Shown here piece after piece: positions 51,017 through 58,864 of a stretch of 64,000 nt of DNA; position 1 is the stretch's first letter; each line of letters opens with the position of its first letter. Both the position numbers and the translations under genes were made by a program. The notes below the pieces were generated by a model that made no database searches, was not told the origin of the DNA, and saw nothing but the letters and a program-made list of their open reading frames with translations. Source of the stretch: Streptomyces sioyaensis (lineage in GTDB: Bacteria; Actinomycetota; Actinomycetes; Streptomycetales; Streptomycetaceae); contig NZ_SDIF01000024.1 in assembly GCF_004122735.1 (NCBI RefSeq), positions 1-64,000 of the forward strand, given 5' to 3'.

Positions 51017-51898
51017 GTGGAACGTGACAGGTCCGGCGAAGCCGCGTTCCTGAAGCCGCTCGACGCCCTGGGCGATATGCAGGTACTGGATCCGGTGATC
51101 AGCGTCCTCCAGCGGGCGGTACGGGCCGTGCCGTGGGGGCGGTACCGCGATGTGCTCCACGGCCGCCAGCTGGGACATCCGCTCCACCCGGCCCTCGTGC
51201 AGCTCCCGATGGGGGCCTGGCTGTCCGCCGCGCTGCTGGATGCCGTTCCCGGTACGCGGAGGAGCGCACGGCTTCTGGTGGGCGCGGGCCTGGTGGCAGC
51301 CGTGCCCGCCGCCGTGTCCGGCTCCGTCGACTGGGCGGAGCAGCAGCCACAGCAGATGCGCACCGGCCTGGTACACGCCGCCTCGAATGTGGTGGCTGTC
51401 GGGCTCTACGCCGGCTCATGGGTGGCTCGCGGCCGCCGTCGGTACGGCTGGGGCAGGGCCCTGGGATACGCGGGGCTGGGCATGGCGAGCGCCGGCGCGA
51501 TGCTGGGCGGCCACCTGGCATTTCGGCAGGCGGCCGGGCCCAACAAGACGGAGCCGGTGCCGTACCTCCTGGAGCCCGGGTGGCAGGCCGTGGGCGCGGT
51601 GGAGGACTTCCCCGTCGGTGAGGCGGTGCGCCGGGAACTGGGGGAGGTGCCCGTGCTGGTGGTCCGGGAGAGCGACGGGGACTTCTCGGTCCTTGCGGAC
51701 AGGTGCAGCCATCTCTCGGGGCCGTTGTCCGAAGGCAGGCTCGTGGACGGCTGTGTGGAGTGCCCCTGGCACGGCAGCGTTTTCCGGCTGAAGGACGGCT
51801 GGAACGTGCGCGGCCCGGCCACCGCCCCGCAGCCTTCCTTCGAAACCCGGGTGAGTGCGGGCGGCGTGGTGGAGGTGCGGCTGCCGGGCGCCGGCTGA
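51017..51898 (+). CDS. DUF2231-Rieske fusion protein
   Basis: This 293-residue protein has an N-terminal DUF2231-type membrane domain with about four helices (residues 50-175), including HPLHPALVQLPMGAWLSAALLD. A C-terminal Rieske [2Fe-2S] domain carries CSHLSGPLSEG and CPWHGSVF, the Cys-x-His pairs that bind the cluster. It is probably a membrane-bound electron carrier. GTG at 51017 follows AAGGAGG by six bases. No partner oxygenase or quinone-oxidase gene is adjacent. Confidence 0.88.
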   Translation: MERDRSGEAAFLKPLDALGDMQVLDPVISVLQRAVRAVPWGRYRDVLHGRQLGHPLHPALVQLPMGAWLSAALLDAVPGTRRSARLLVGAGLVAAVPAAVSGSVDWAEQQPQQMRTGLVHAASNVVAVGLYAGSWVARGRRRYGWGRALGYAGLGMASAGAMLGGHLAFRQAAGPNKTEPVPYLLEPGWQAVGAVEDFPVGEAVRRELGEVPVLVVRESDGDFSVLADRCSHLSGPLSEGRLVDGCVECPWHGSVFRLKDGWNVRGPATAPQPSFETRVSAGGVVEVRLPGAG

Positions 51899-51950
51899 CC
51901 CCACGGCCCGGCCCGAAACGCCGGCTCGGACGGTCGGCGGCCCGGGCAGC

Positions 51951-52739
51951 TCAGACCGCTGCCGGCTGACACCGAGGGCACCACACCGTGCGTCGGCCGG
52001 CCGTACGCCCGCTGCGGAGCCGTTCGCCGCAGCGCGGGCAGACCGGATCGGCATCGTCACGGCGGCCGGTGAGCCACGCTCTGCGCGGCGGTACCCGGCC
52101 GGCCGCCACCGCCGACCGCAGCGTCCGGCGCATGCTCGGGTACAACCGGGCCAGCTCCTGGCCGGTGAGTGTGCCGACCGGCCGAGCGGGGTGCAGCCGC
52201 GCACGCCACAGGATCTCGTCGGCCAGCAGGTTGCCGAGGCCGGCCAGGACCGACTGGTCGAGGAGTGCCGACTTGATGCCGCCGCGTCGGCCGGACAGCG
52301 CGTCCTCGAAGCCGGGCCGGTCGACCGACAATGCGTCCGGTCCCTGACCCTTCATCATGCGAGTCACCGCGGATTCGTCCGCCAGCCAGAGACCCTTGAG
52401 CTTGCGCTGATCGCGGTAGCGGAGCTGCCGGTCGGGACCGACCGTGAACGTCACGCGGTCATGAGGGTGCAGCGCCTCGGCCGGGCGACAGCAGAGGAGC
52501 TGTCCGGTCATGCCGAAGTGCAGCATCAGGGTCGGGCCCTGCTCGGTGGGCGCCAGCAGCCACTTTCCCCGCCGCTGGGGCTCGGCGAACCGCCGCCCCT
52601 CCAGCGAGCGCCGCAGCCCGCGGGCGCTCACACCGTGGAGCACACCCTCGTCGTGCACATCGATCCGCCGCAGCGGGACGCCCCGCGCACAGGAGTCGAG
52701 AACCCTGCGGAAGGCCTCCACATCGGGCAGCTCAGGCAT
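51951..52739 (-). CDS. Fpg/Nei family DNA glycosylase
   Basis: This 262-residue protein begins MPELPDVE, whose Pro2 and Glu3 are catalytic for base excision and strand cleavage. The middle has the helix-two-turn-helix (SVLAGLGNLLADEILWRARLHP), and the C-terminus a zinc finger (CPRCGERL...WCPRCQ). It excises oxidised bases. The longer frame upstream is rejected because it would bury the Pro. It lies on the opposite strand to the DUF2231-Rieske gene, convergent to it. Confidence 0.92.
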   Translation of the reverse strand: MPELPDVEAFRRVLDSCARGVPLRRIDVHDEGVLHGVSARGLRRSLEGRRFAEPQRRGKWLLAPTEQGPTLMLHFGMTGQLLCCRPAEALHPHDRVTFTVGPDRQLRYRDQRKLKGLWLADESAVTRMMKGQGPDALSVDRPGFEDALSGRRGGIKSALLDQSVLAGLGNLLADEILWRARLHPARPVGTLTGQELARLYPSMRRTLRSAVAAGRVPPRRAWLTGRRDDADPVCPRCGERLRSGRTAGRRTVWCPRCQPAAV

Positions 52740-53012
52740 CCAGCCCTCCGTCGATGGTGCGCGGGAAGCCTTCGGGCGAGGCACGCGGGCCCCAGGCGCG
52801 CCGCCCGGCGGCTCCCGCCGGCCACGTACCGGGAAAGCACCGCACGGATGTCACGAGTTCCCGGCCCTCCCCGGGGCTAACGAACCACTACGGGAATTGC
52901 TCCGGATGCACCCGCCGGCACCCCGGTGCGCAGTGCGGAGCGTTCGCCGGGTGCTCGGCTTGCTCGGCCCGTCATCGCCGGACAGCGCGCGGCCCACCAC
53001 GGATCCCGGGGA

Positions 53013-53909
53013 CTACGTACCCGACCGGCGCCGTGTGCGGGGTGCCCGGAGGGCATCGACGGCGATACGGGCGGCGGTGCCGATGACCGCGTCGGCCGCG
53101 GGGAGGGTGGCGGCGGTGTTGGCGGCCCGGGTGAAGACGGCGACGGCGTAGCGGCCGCCGTCGGGGTATTCGACGACGCCGACCTCGTTGCGCAGCGTGG
53201 GGAGGCTGCCGGTCTTGCCGGCGACGTGCACGTCGTCGAACGGGAAGCCGGAGGCGAGGCGGTGCGGCCAGACCTGGAGCCCGAGGAGCCGGCGGATGGC
53301 GGCGCCGTGGTCGGGGGTGCCGGCCTCGTCACGCCAGATGCAGGACAGCAGGCGGGTCATGTCCCGCGGGGTGCTGCGGTTGGTGCGGGCGGGGTCGAGA
53401 GCGGTGAGCCGGGTGATGGTGTGCGGATCGCTCAGCGCCCGGGTGCCGCTCGGTCCGGCGTCCTTCTTGATGGTGTCGAGGAGTTGACGAAAGGTGTGCA
53501 CGGCGAGGGTGTGGGCGAGGCCGAGCTGCGTGGTGGTGCGATTGACGGCGTCGAGGCCGACCCGTTCCAGGAGGAGATCGGCGGCGATGTTGTCGCTGAC
53601 GCTCATCATCAGGTAGGCGGCGTCGCGCAGTGACACCCGCGCGGGATCGAGCATGGCGCCCAGGCCCGTGAGCCCGAAGGTGCGGCCGGTGGGCGGCACC
53701 TCGATCTGCTCGGTGAGGTCGAAGTCGCCTTGTTCGGCGCGCTGGTGGAGGGCGACGAGCAGGCAGAGCTTGTGGACGCTGGCCGTGACGACCGGATGGT
53801 CGGGGTGGAGACCGACCTCCGCGCCGGTGTCGATGTCGCAGGCGTGCAGCCAGCCCGTGACAGCCGCGTCCGCGAAGGCGGTTCGGATGTGGTCCTGGGT
53901 GCGGGTCAT
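53013..53909 (-). CDS. cytoplasmic penicillin-recognising serine hydrolase, BlaB-like
   Basis: This 298-residue class A beta-lactamase-fold protein lacks a signal peptide. All three active-site elements are present: SVHK (Ser44), SDN (105-107) and KTG (232-234). The omega-loop ExxLN with the deacylating Glu is not visible, so hydrolysis may be weak or absent. It starts at ATG 53909, overlapping the LysR stop by four bases. This matches the blaA-blaB arrangement known from Streptomyces cacaoi, where BlaB has penicillin-recognising motifs but acts in regulation. The assignment as BlaB is inference. Confidence 0.8.
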   Translation of the reverse strand: MTRTQDHIRTAFADAAVTGWLHACDIDTGAEVGLHPDHPVVTASVHKLCLLVALHQRAEQGDFDLTEQIEVPPTGRTFGLTGLGAMLDPARVSLRDAAYLMMSVSDNIAADLLLERVGLDAVNRTTTQLGLAHTLAVHTFRQLLDTIKKDAGPSGTRALSDPHTITRLTALDPARTNRSTPRDMTRLLSCIWRDEAGTPDHGAAIRRLLGLQVWPHRLASGFPFDDVHVAGKTGSLPTLRNEVGVVEYPDGGRYAVAVFTRAANTAATLPAADAVIGTAARIAVDALRAPRTRRRSGT

Positions 53910-54865
53910 AGCCAGTACTCCGCTGTGGGGCGTAGGTGGAGAGGGGGCAGGGGCTGGTCCATGCTCACTGTGTCAGTGCCCCACAGCGCCTGGGTGACCG
54001 CTTCGGCGAAGGCGTCGACCGCGGCGTCCCGGTGCCCCTGGCGCCAGGCGACCGAGTGACGCCAGGCCAGGGGAGTGCCGGCCAGGTGGCGCCAGATGAT
54101 CTGCGGGTGTGGTGGCGCGGGTTGGGTGTCCCTGGGGCTGAAGGCGACGGCCTGCGAGGAGAGGATCAGGCCGCGGATGAAGCTCGGGCTCTGGCCGTGG
54201 CGGACCGCGGTGGGCGTGTAGCCGTTGCGGGCGCAGGTGGTCAGCAGCTCGTCATGCAGCGCGGGGGCATCGGCCCGCGGGAAAAGGACCAGGTCATGGC
54301 CGGTCAGGGCGGCCAGTGGCACGTCGGTCAGCTGGGCGGCGGGATGGTCGTGCCGCAGGAGGACGCCGAGCTCGCGCCGCAGCAGGGGGCCGATCTCCAG
54401 CCCGGACACGTCGCAGGGATGGTGCACGAGCCCGACATCGAGGGCTCCCGCGCCGAACCGGTCGAGTTGCTGGGCGGTCGTCAGCTCGTGCAGCTCCAGC
54501 TCCGTGCCGGCCTGGCGGTCCGCGAAGTCCGCCAGGAGCGCGGCGATGGTCTCGCCGGAGACGTCGGGAGGGAGCGCGGCGCGCAGGAGTCCGCTCTCAC
54601 CGTCGCGAATCCGGCGGGCGGTGGCCAGCAGCGCTTCGGACCGGGTGAGGATCTCGCGCGCCTCCGCCAGCAGCAGGGTGCCGCCGTGGGTGATCGTCAC
54701 GTGTCGGCTGGAGCGCTCGAAGAGCCGGATGCCCAGTTCGCGCTCCAGGCGCTGGATGCGCTGCGACAGCGGCGGCTGGCCCATGCCCAGGCGCGCTGCC
54801 GCCCGGCCGAAATGTGACTCTTCGGCAACAGCCACAAAGCACCGGAGATGCCCCAATAGGTCCAT
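53906..54865 (-). CDS. LysR regulator of beta-lactam locus, BlaA-like
   Basis: This 319-residue regulator has a winged helix at residues 1-60 (LGHLRCFVAVAEESHFGRAA, QPPLSQRIQRLERELG) and a LysR effector domain (about 90-300). The start is the ATG at 54865; the longer upstream frame gives a hydrophobic artefact. Its stop overlaps the BlaB-like start, and it diverges from the PBP and beta-lactamase genes. By analogy with blaA of S. cacaoi it should activate the beta-lactamase on antibiotic exposure. The target promoter was not located with confidence. Confidence 0.85.
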   Translation of the reverse strand: MDLLGHLRCFVAVAEESHFGRAAARLGMGQPPLSQRIQRLERELGIRLFERSSRHVTITHGGTLLLAEAREILTRSEALLATARRIRDGESGLLRAALPPDVSGETIAALLADFADRQAGTELELHELTTAQQLDRFGAGALDVGLVHHPCDVSGLEIGPLLRRELGVLLRHDHPAAQLTDVPLAALTGHDLVLFPRADAPALHDELLTTCARNGYTPTAVRHGQSPSFIRGLILSSQAVAFSPRDTQPAPPHPQIIWRHLAGTPLAWRHSVAWRQGHRDAAVDAFAEAVTQALWGTDTVSMDQPLPPLHLRPTAEYWL

Positions 54866-55103
54866 GAGCAGCAAGAATATCAAAAACAGATGGTTACGTG
54901 CACGATATGCATCTTGGACATGAACGGCTCTCTGATGCTCTTCTCGGGGCATGTCCGCACCTTCCGATGCTCATCGGCGCGGGGATCCCGCCTCGGCGCA
55001 GTCCTCGCCGCCTCGACGGCCATGGCCCCGGCGCCGACGTGGCGCATCACGGCAGCGGTCCGCAGCCGGTCGCCCGCCCGCGGCAGGAAAGCCGCGCCAC
55101 GGC
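54866..55103. promoter_or_regulatory. divergent control region of the beta-lactam locus
   Basis: The 238-nt spacer between the LysR and PBP starts includes an AT-rich core at 54870-54930 with CGTGCACG (54896-54903) and ATGCAT. It is the likely site of LysR binding. I cannot define the operator further. Confidence 0.5.
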
Positions 55104-56558
55104 ATGAACAGGCCACTGCGCCGGGTCGCGGTCTGCTTCCTGGTCATGGTGCTTGCCCTGATGGGGAGGGCCACCTGGATCCAGTTCTTCAAGGCGGACA
55201 CGTACCGGTCCGACCCGCACAACCCGCGCCTGGCCATCGACCGGTACAGCCACCCGCTGGGCAACATCCTCGTCGACGGCGCCCCGGTGACCGGATCCGC
55301 GAAGACCGGCGGGACGCTGGCGTACAAGCGCACCTACACCGACGGGCCGCTCTACGCACCGATCACCGGCTTCTCCTCCCAGATCTACGGGAGCACTCAA
55401 TTGGAGGGCGTCTACCGCGAGGTCCTGGACGGCAGCGACTCCCGCCTGGCCCGGCCCTCGGACGCCCTCCTGCGCAAGCGGCCCAAGGCGGGGGACGTCA
55501 GTACCACCGTCGACGCCCGCGTGCAGAAAGCCGGATATGCCGCGCTGAAGGGGAAGAAGGGCGCCGCGGTGGCCCTCGACCCCGCCACCGGCAAGGTGCT
55601 CGGCATGGTGTCGACCCCTTCCTACGACCCCGGAGCCTTCGCGGGCTCGGCTCCCGCCGACCGAGCCGCCTGGGACAAGCTGGAGAAGGACAAGAACAAG
55701 CCCAACATCAACCGCGCCATGCGGCAGTCCCTGGCTCCCGGCTCACCGTTCAAGGTCGTCGTCGGTGCCGCCGCGCTGACCTACGCGCCCGGCACCTACC
55801 CCGACGTCGACAGCCGCACGGATGCCGACAGCCCCTACCCGCTGCCCGGAACGAAGCGCTCGCTGCCGAACGAGGACCCCACGGCCCCGTGCGAGGACGC
55901 CACCCTCCGCGTGGCATTCCAGTACTCCTGCAACAACGTCTTCGCCAAGGCCGCCAACACCCTCGGCCAGGACAAGATCCAGCAGATGGCGGAGAAGTTC
56001 GGCTTCAACGACCCCAAGCTGGACATACCCGTGCGCGCCGCGAAGAGCGTCTATCCGACCGGCATGGACAAGCCCTCCGAGGCCATGTCGGGCATCGGAC
56101 AGTACAACGACATGGCCACCCCGCTGCAGATGGCCATGGTCGCCTCCGCCGTGGCCAATGACGGGACGCTGATGAAACCGATGATGGTCGACGAGCTGAC
56201 CGACGGCAGCGGCACCAGCATCCAGAGCTTCCAGCCCACGCAGTACAGCAAGCCCGTCACGCCCACCGTCGCCCGCTCGCTCCAGTCCGCCATGCGGACC
56301 GTCGCCACATCCGGAACGGGAACCAGTGTGCAGATTCCGGGACTTACGGTCGGCGCGAAGACCGGCACCGCACAAAACGGCGTGAACAACAGCGGCACCC
56401 CTTACGCCTGGTTCCTCTCCTGGGCAAAGAACCCCGACGGCAAGAAGGTTGCCGTCGCCTCCATCGTCCAGCAGTCCGACGCCGCGCGCGCGGAAGTGTC
56501 CGGCGGCAGCCTGGCCGGCCCCGTGGCCAAGGCGATGATGAAAGCCGCACTCCAGTGA
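55104..56558 (+). CDS. penicillin-binding protein (PbpA/FtsI type) with SPFK motif
   Basis: This 484-residue protein has one N-terminal membrane anchor (RRVAVCFLVMVLALMG), a short non-penicillin domain (to about residue 150) and a transpeptidase domain. Active-site motifs are SPFK (Ser214-Lys217), SCN (275-277) and KTG (419-421). PbpA-type enzymes usually carry STFK or STMK; here Thr is Pro just after the nucleophile. The start is the ATG at 55104, with AGGAAAG upstream. It lies between the divergent regulators and the beta-lactamase gene, suggesting a drug-tolerant PBP in a resistance locus. Confidence 0.88.
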   Translation: MNRPLRRVAVCFLVMVLALMGRATWIQFFKADTYRSDPHNPRLAIDRYSHPLGNILVDGAPVTGSAKTGGTLAYKRTYTDGPLYAPITGFSSQIYGSTQLEGVYREVLDGSDSRLARPSDALLRKRPKAGDVSTTVDARVQKAGYAALKGKKGAAVALDPATGKVLGMVSTPSYDPGAFAGSAPADRAAWDKLEKDKNKPNINRAMRQSLAPGSPFKVVVGAAALTYAPGTYPDVDSRTDADSPYPLPGTKRSLPNEDPTAPCEDATLRVAFQYSCNNVFAKAANTLGQDKIQQMAEKFGFNDPKLDIPVRAAKSVYPTGMDKPSEAMSGIGQYNDMATPLQMAMVASAVANDGTLMKPMMVDELTDGSGTSIQSFQPTQYSKPVTPTVARSLQSAMRTVATSGTGTSVQIPGLTVGAKTGTAQNGVNNSGTPYAWFLSWAKNPDGKKVAVASIVQQSDAARAEVSGGSLAGPVAKAMMKAALQ

Positions 56559-56626
56559 GAGGCCACCGGTGACAGGCCACCGGCGGCAGTACACCCCCTC
56601 CACTCGCGCAGTGCGACCGAAATCTT

Positions 56627-56660
56627 TTCCCTGACCGAGGTCCTTCCCTGACCGAGGTCC
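56627..56660. repeat. two 17-nt direct repeats
   Basis: TTCCCTGACCGAGGTCC is repeated perfectly at 56627-56643 and 56644-56660, followed by a short CCAAGTT duplication. The array sits between the PBP stop and the beta-lactamase start. Confidence 0.85.
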
Positions 56661-56709
56661 CTTCCCTGTCCCAAGTTCCCAAGTTCCTTGATTTCAGATG
56701 GAGATGACT

Positions 56710-57627
56710 ATGCACGCCACAGGAACGAACACCTCTCGGCGTACCGTGCTCGCGCTGGGCACCGGGGCCTTACTGGCCGTTGCCACGCCCCTGAGGGGCA
56801 GCGCGTACGCCGGAACACCGCGTGCCGACGAGCTCTCGCGCCGGCTGACGGACCTTGAGCAGCAGCACTCCGCCCGCCTGGGGGTGTTCGCCCACAACCC
56901 CGCCACCGGCCGGAGCGTGCTCCACCGCGCGGACGAGCGCTTCCCCATGTGCTCGCTCTTCAAGACGCTCGCCGCCGCGGCCGTCCTGCGGGATCTCGAT
57001 CACCACGGCGAGTTCCTGGCCAAGCGCATCCGGTACACCGCGAAGGACGTCAGGGACGCGGGCTACGCACCGGTCACCGGTACGCCCGAGAACCTCGCCC
57101 GCGGCATGACGGTCGCCGACCTGTGCGCCGCCGCGATCGCCGCCAGCGACAATGCTGCCGGCAACCTCCTGCTCCGTGAGCTGGGCGGACCGACCGCGAT
57201 CACCCGGTTCTGCCGCTCGATCGGGGACCGGACCACCCGGCTCGACCGGTACGAGCCCGACCTGAACTCGGCCGAACCGTGGCGTATCACCGACACCACC
57301 AGCCCCCGCGCCATCGGACAGACCTACGCGCGCCTCACCCTCGGTACCGCGCTGACCCCCAAGGACCGCAAGCGGCTCACCGAGTGGCTGCGGGCCACCA
57401 CCACCGGCGGCGAGAAGTTCCGGGCCGGCCTGCCGTCCGACTGGACCGTCGCGGACAAGACGGCGGGCGGCAAGTACGGGACCAACCACGACGCGGGCCT
57501 CACCTGGCCGCCCGGTGGCTCACCGATCGTCATGGCCGTCCTGACGACGAAACGCGAGCCCGATGCGACGGCCGACAACCCCCTGATCGCCAAAACAGCC
57601 GCGTTGCTGGCCAAGGTGCTCACCTGA
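56710..57627 (+). CDS. class A beta-lactamase, Tat-exported
   Basis: This 305-residue protein has a twin-arginine signal (TSRRTVLALGTG) and class A motifs: SLFK (Ser82-Lys85), SDN (146-148), EPDLN with Glu182 as the deacylating residue, and KTA at 250-252 where most enzymes have KTG. The ATG at 56710 is best supported by GGAG six bases upstream; ATGs at 56698 and 56704 are in frame. It is downstream of a PBP gene and of regulators similar to BlaA/BlaB, and a hairpin follows. Confidence 0.92.
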   Translation: MHATGTNTSRRTVLALGTGALLAVATPLRGSAYAGTPRADELSRRLTDLEQQHSARLGVFAHNPATGRSVLHRADERFPMCSLFKTLAAAAVLRDLDHHGEFLAKRIRYTAKDVRDAGYAPVTGTPENLARGMTVADLCAAAIAASDNAAGNLLLRELGGPTAITRFCRSIGDRTTRLDRYEPDLNSAEPWRITDTTSPRAIGQTYARLTLGTALTPKDRKRLTEWLRATTTGGEKFRAGLPSDWTVADKTAGGKYGTNHDAGLTWPPGGSPIVMAVLTTKREPDATADNPLIAKTAALLAKVLT

Positions 57628-57672
57628 CGCCCGGCGGTCGCACACTTCCCAACTGCCGTTCAAATCCCGGCT

Positions 57673-57708
57673 ATTGGTGGAAGCCCGGGCCCCTTCGGCT
57701 CCACCAAT
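57673..57708 (+). terminator. hairpin after beta-lactamase gene
   Basis: ATTGGTGGAAGCC (57673-57685) pairs with GGCTCCACCAAT (57697-57708) with one bulged A and an 11-nt loop. It lies 46 nt after the beta-lactamase stop. Confidence 0.75.
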
Positions 57709-57826
57709 TCGGCCGATGGGCCCCCGGTCGGTGCGGCGGGTTGTCGGTGTGAACCCGGCGCGCCCGCGCAGCAAAAGCGCGGGCGCGCCGGGAGGCGCGC
57801 TGGGTAGTCTCACGTCGAACCACAGC

Positions 57827-57891
57827 GATGCACCCCATCGATGCACCCCATCGACGCACCACAGCGACTCGCCCCATCGACCCACCCCGAC
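57827..57891. repeat. five 13-nt tandem repeats
   Basis: GATGCACCCCATC occurs twice exactly (57827, 57840), then in three diverged copies (57853, 57866, 57879). The array ends 17 nt before the start of the dienelactone-hydrolase-like gene. Confidence 0.88.
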
Positions 57892-57908
57892 CAGGACGGT
57901 GGCCATCC

Positions 57909-58763
57909 ATGGCAGATCACGATCTCACCGGGTTCGACCGCGGCACCTTCACCCATGACGGCAGCACCCGCCGGATCCTGCGGCGCGGCACGGGACCCGC
58001 GGTGATCGTGATGGCGGAGATTCCGGGGATCACGCCCAAGGTGCTGGAGTTCGCGGAACGCGTGGCCGCCCTCGGCTGCACCGCCGTGCTCCCGGTGCTC
58101 TTCGGCAAGCCCGGCCGCGATGCCAACCCCGCGGCCCACGGCCGGCTGAACTCCGCGCTCTACACGGCCTCGTCGATGTGGCAGGTGTGCGTGAGCCGGG
58201 AATTCACCGTGCTGGCCACCGGGAAGACCTCCCCCGTGGTGACCTGGCTGCGAGCCCTGGCCGCGCACGAGCATCAGCGCTGCGGCGGCCCCGGCGTCGG
58301 GGCCGTCGGCATGTGTCTCACCGGCGGCTTCGCCCTCGCGATGGCGGCCGACGAGCGTCTGCTCGCCCCCGTCGTGTCCCAGCCGTCCCTGCCGCTGGCC
58401 CTCACCAGGAGCCGGGCCGGCACCATCGATGTCGCCCCCGAAGACCTCGCCGCCGTCCGGGGCCGGTGCGAGCGTGCGGGCCTGCGGGTCATGGGGCTGC
58501 GGTTCCGCGGCGACCGGTTGGTGCCGGGCGACCGGTTCGCCTATCTGCGCCGCGAACTCGGTGCGGCGTTCATCGCCGTCGAACTGGACGATTCCGCCGC
58601 GCATCCCGACGCCGTGCTGCCGCCGCACTCCGTACTGACCGAGCACCTCATCGACGCACCCGGCCAGCCGACCCGCGCGGCGCTGGACGAGGTGCTCGAC
58701 CTCTTCCGCACCCGCCTGCTCGATGAGCAGCACCGCGACACGGCGGCGGTGCGGGGCACCTGA
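57909..58763 (+). CDS. dienelactone hydrolase family protein
   Basis: This 284-residue alpha/beta hydrolase has Cys as nucleophile in VGMCLTGGFALAMA (Cys near residue 137), as in classical dienelactone hydrolases, and LPVLFGKPG near residue 60. Family members open lactone rings in aromatic degradation. The expected Asp and His partners are not obvious to me. The ATG at 57909 follows GGACGGTGG; the longer frame would translate the 13-nt repeat array. It appears monocistronic. Confidence 0.87.
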   Translation: MADHDLTGFDRGTFTHDGSTRRILRRGTGPAVIVMAEIPGITPKVLEFAERVAALGCTAVLPVLFGKPGRDANPAAHGRLNSALYTASSMWQVCVSREFTVLATGKTSPVVTWLRALAAHEHQRCGGPGVGAVGMCLTGGFALAMAADERLLAPVVSQPSLPLALTRSRAGTIDVAPEDLAAVRGRCERAGLRVMGLRFRGDRLVPGDRFAYLRRELGAAFIAVELDDSAAHPDAVLPPHSVLTEHLIDAPGQPTRAALDEVLDLFRTRLLDEQHRDTAAVRGT

Positions 58764-58864
58764 CGGAGAGCACCGGGTCAGGGCGCCGTCGGACCGTCAC
58801 CGGAACAGCGCGCACACGGCAACAAACGTGGCGGCGGCAGGCGTCGCCGCCCGGACCTCCGCCG

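Noticed and set aside
57655-57710. TTCAAATCC T-loop-like sequence suggesting a tRNA or attachment site
   Set aside because: The flanks do not form a T arm and no cloverleaf can be drawn; the following inverted repeat is better read as a terminator.
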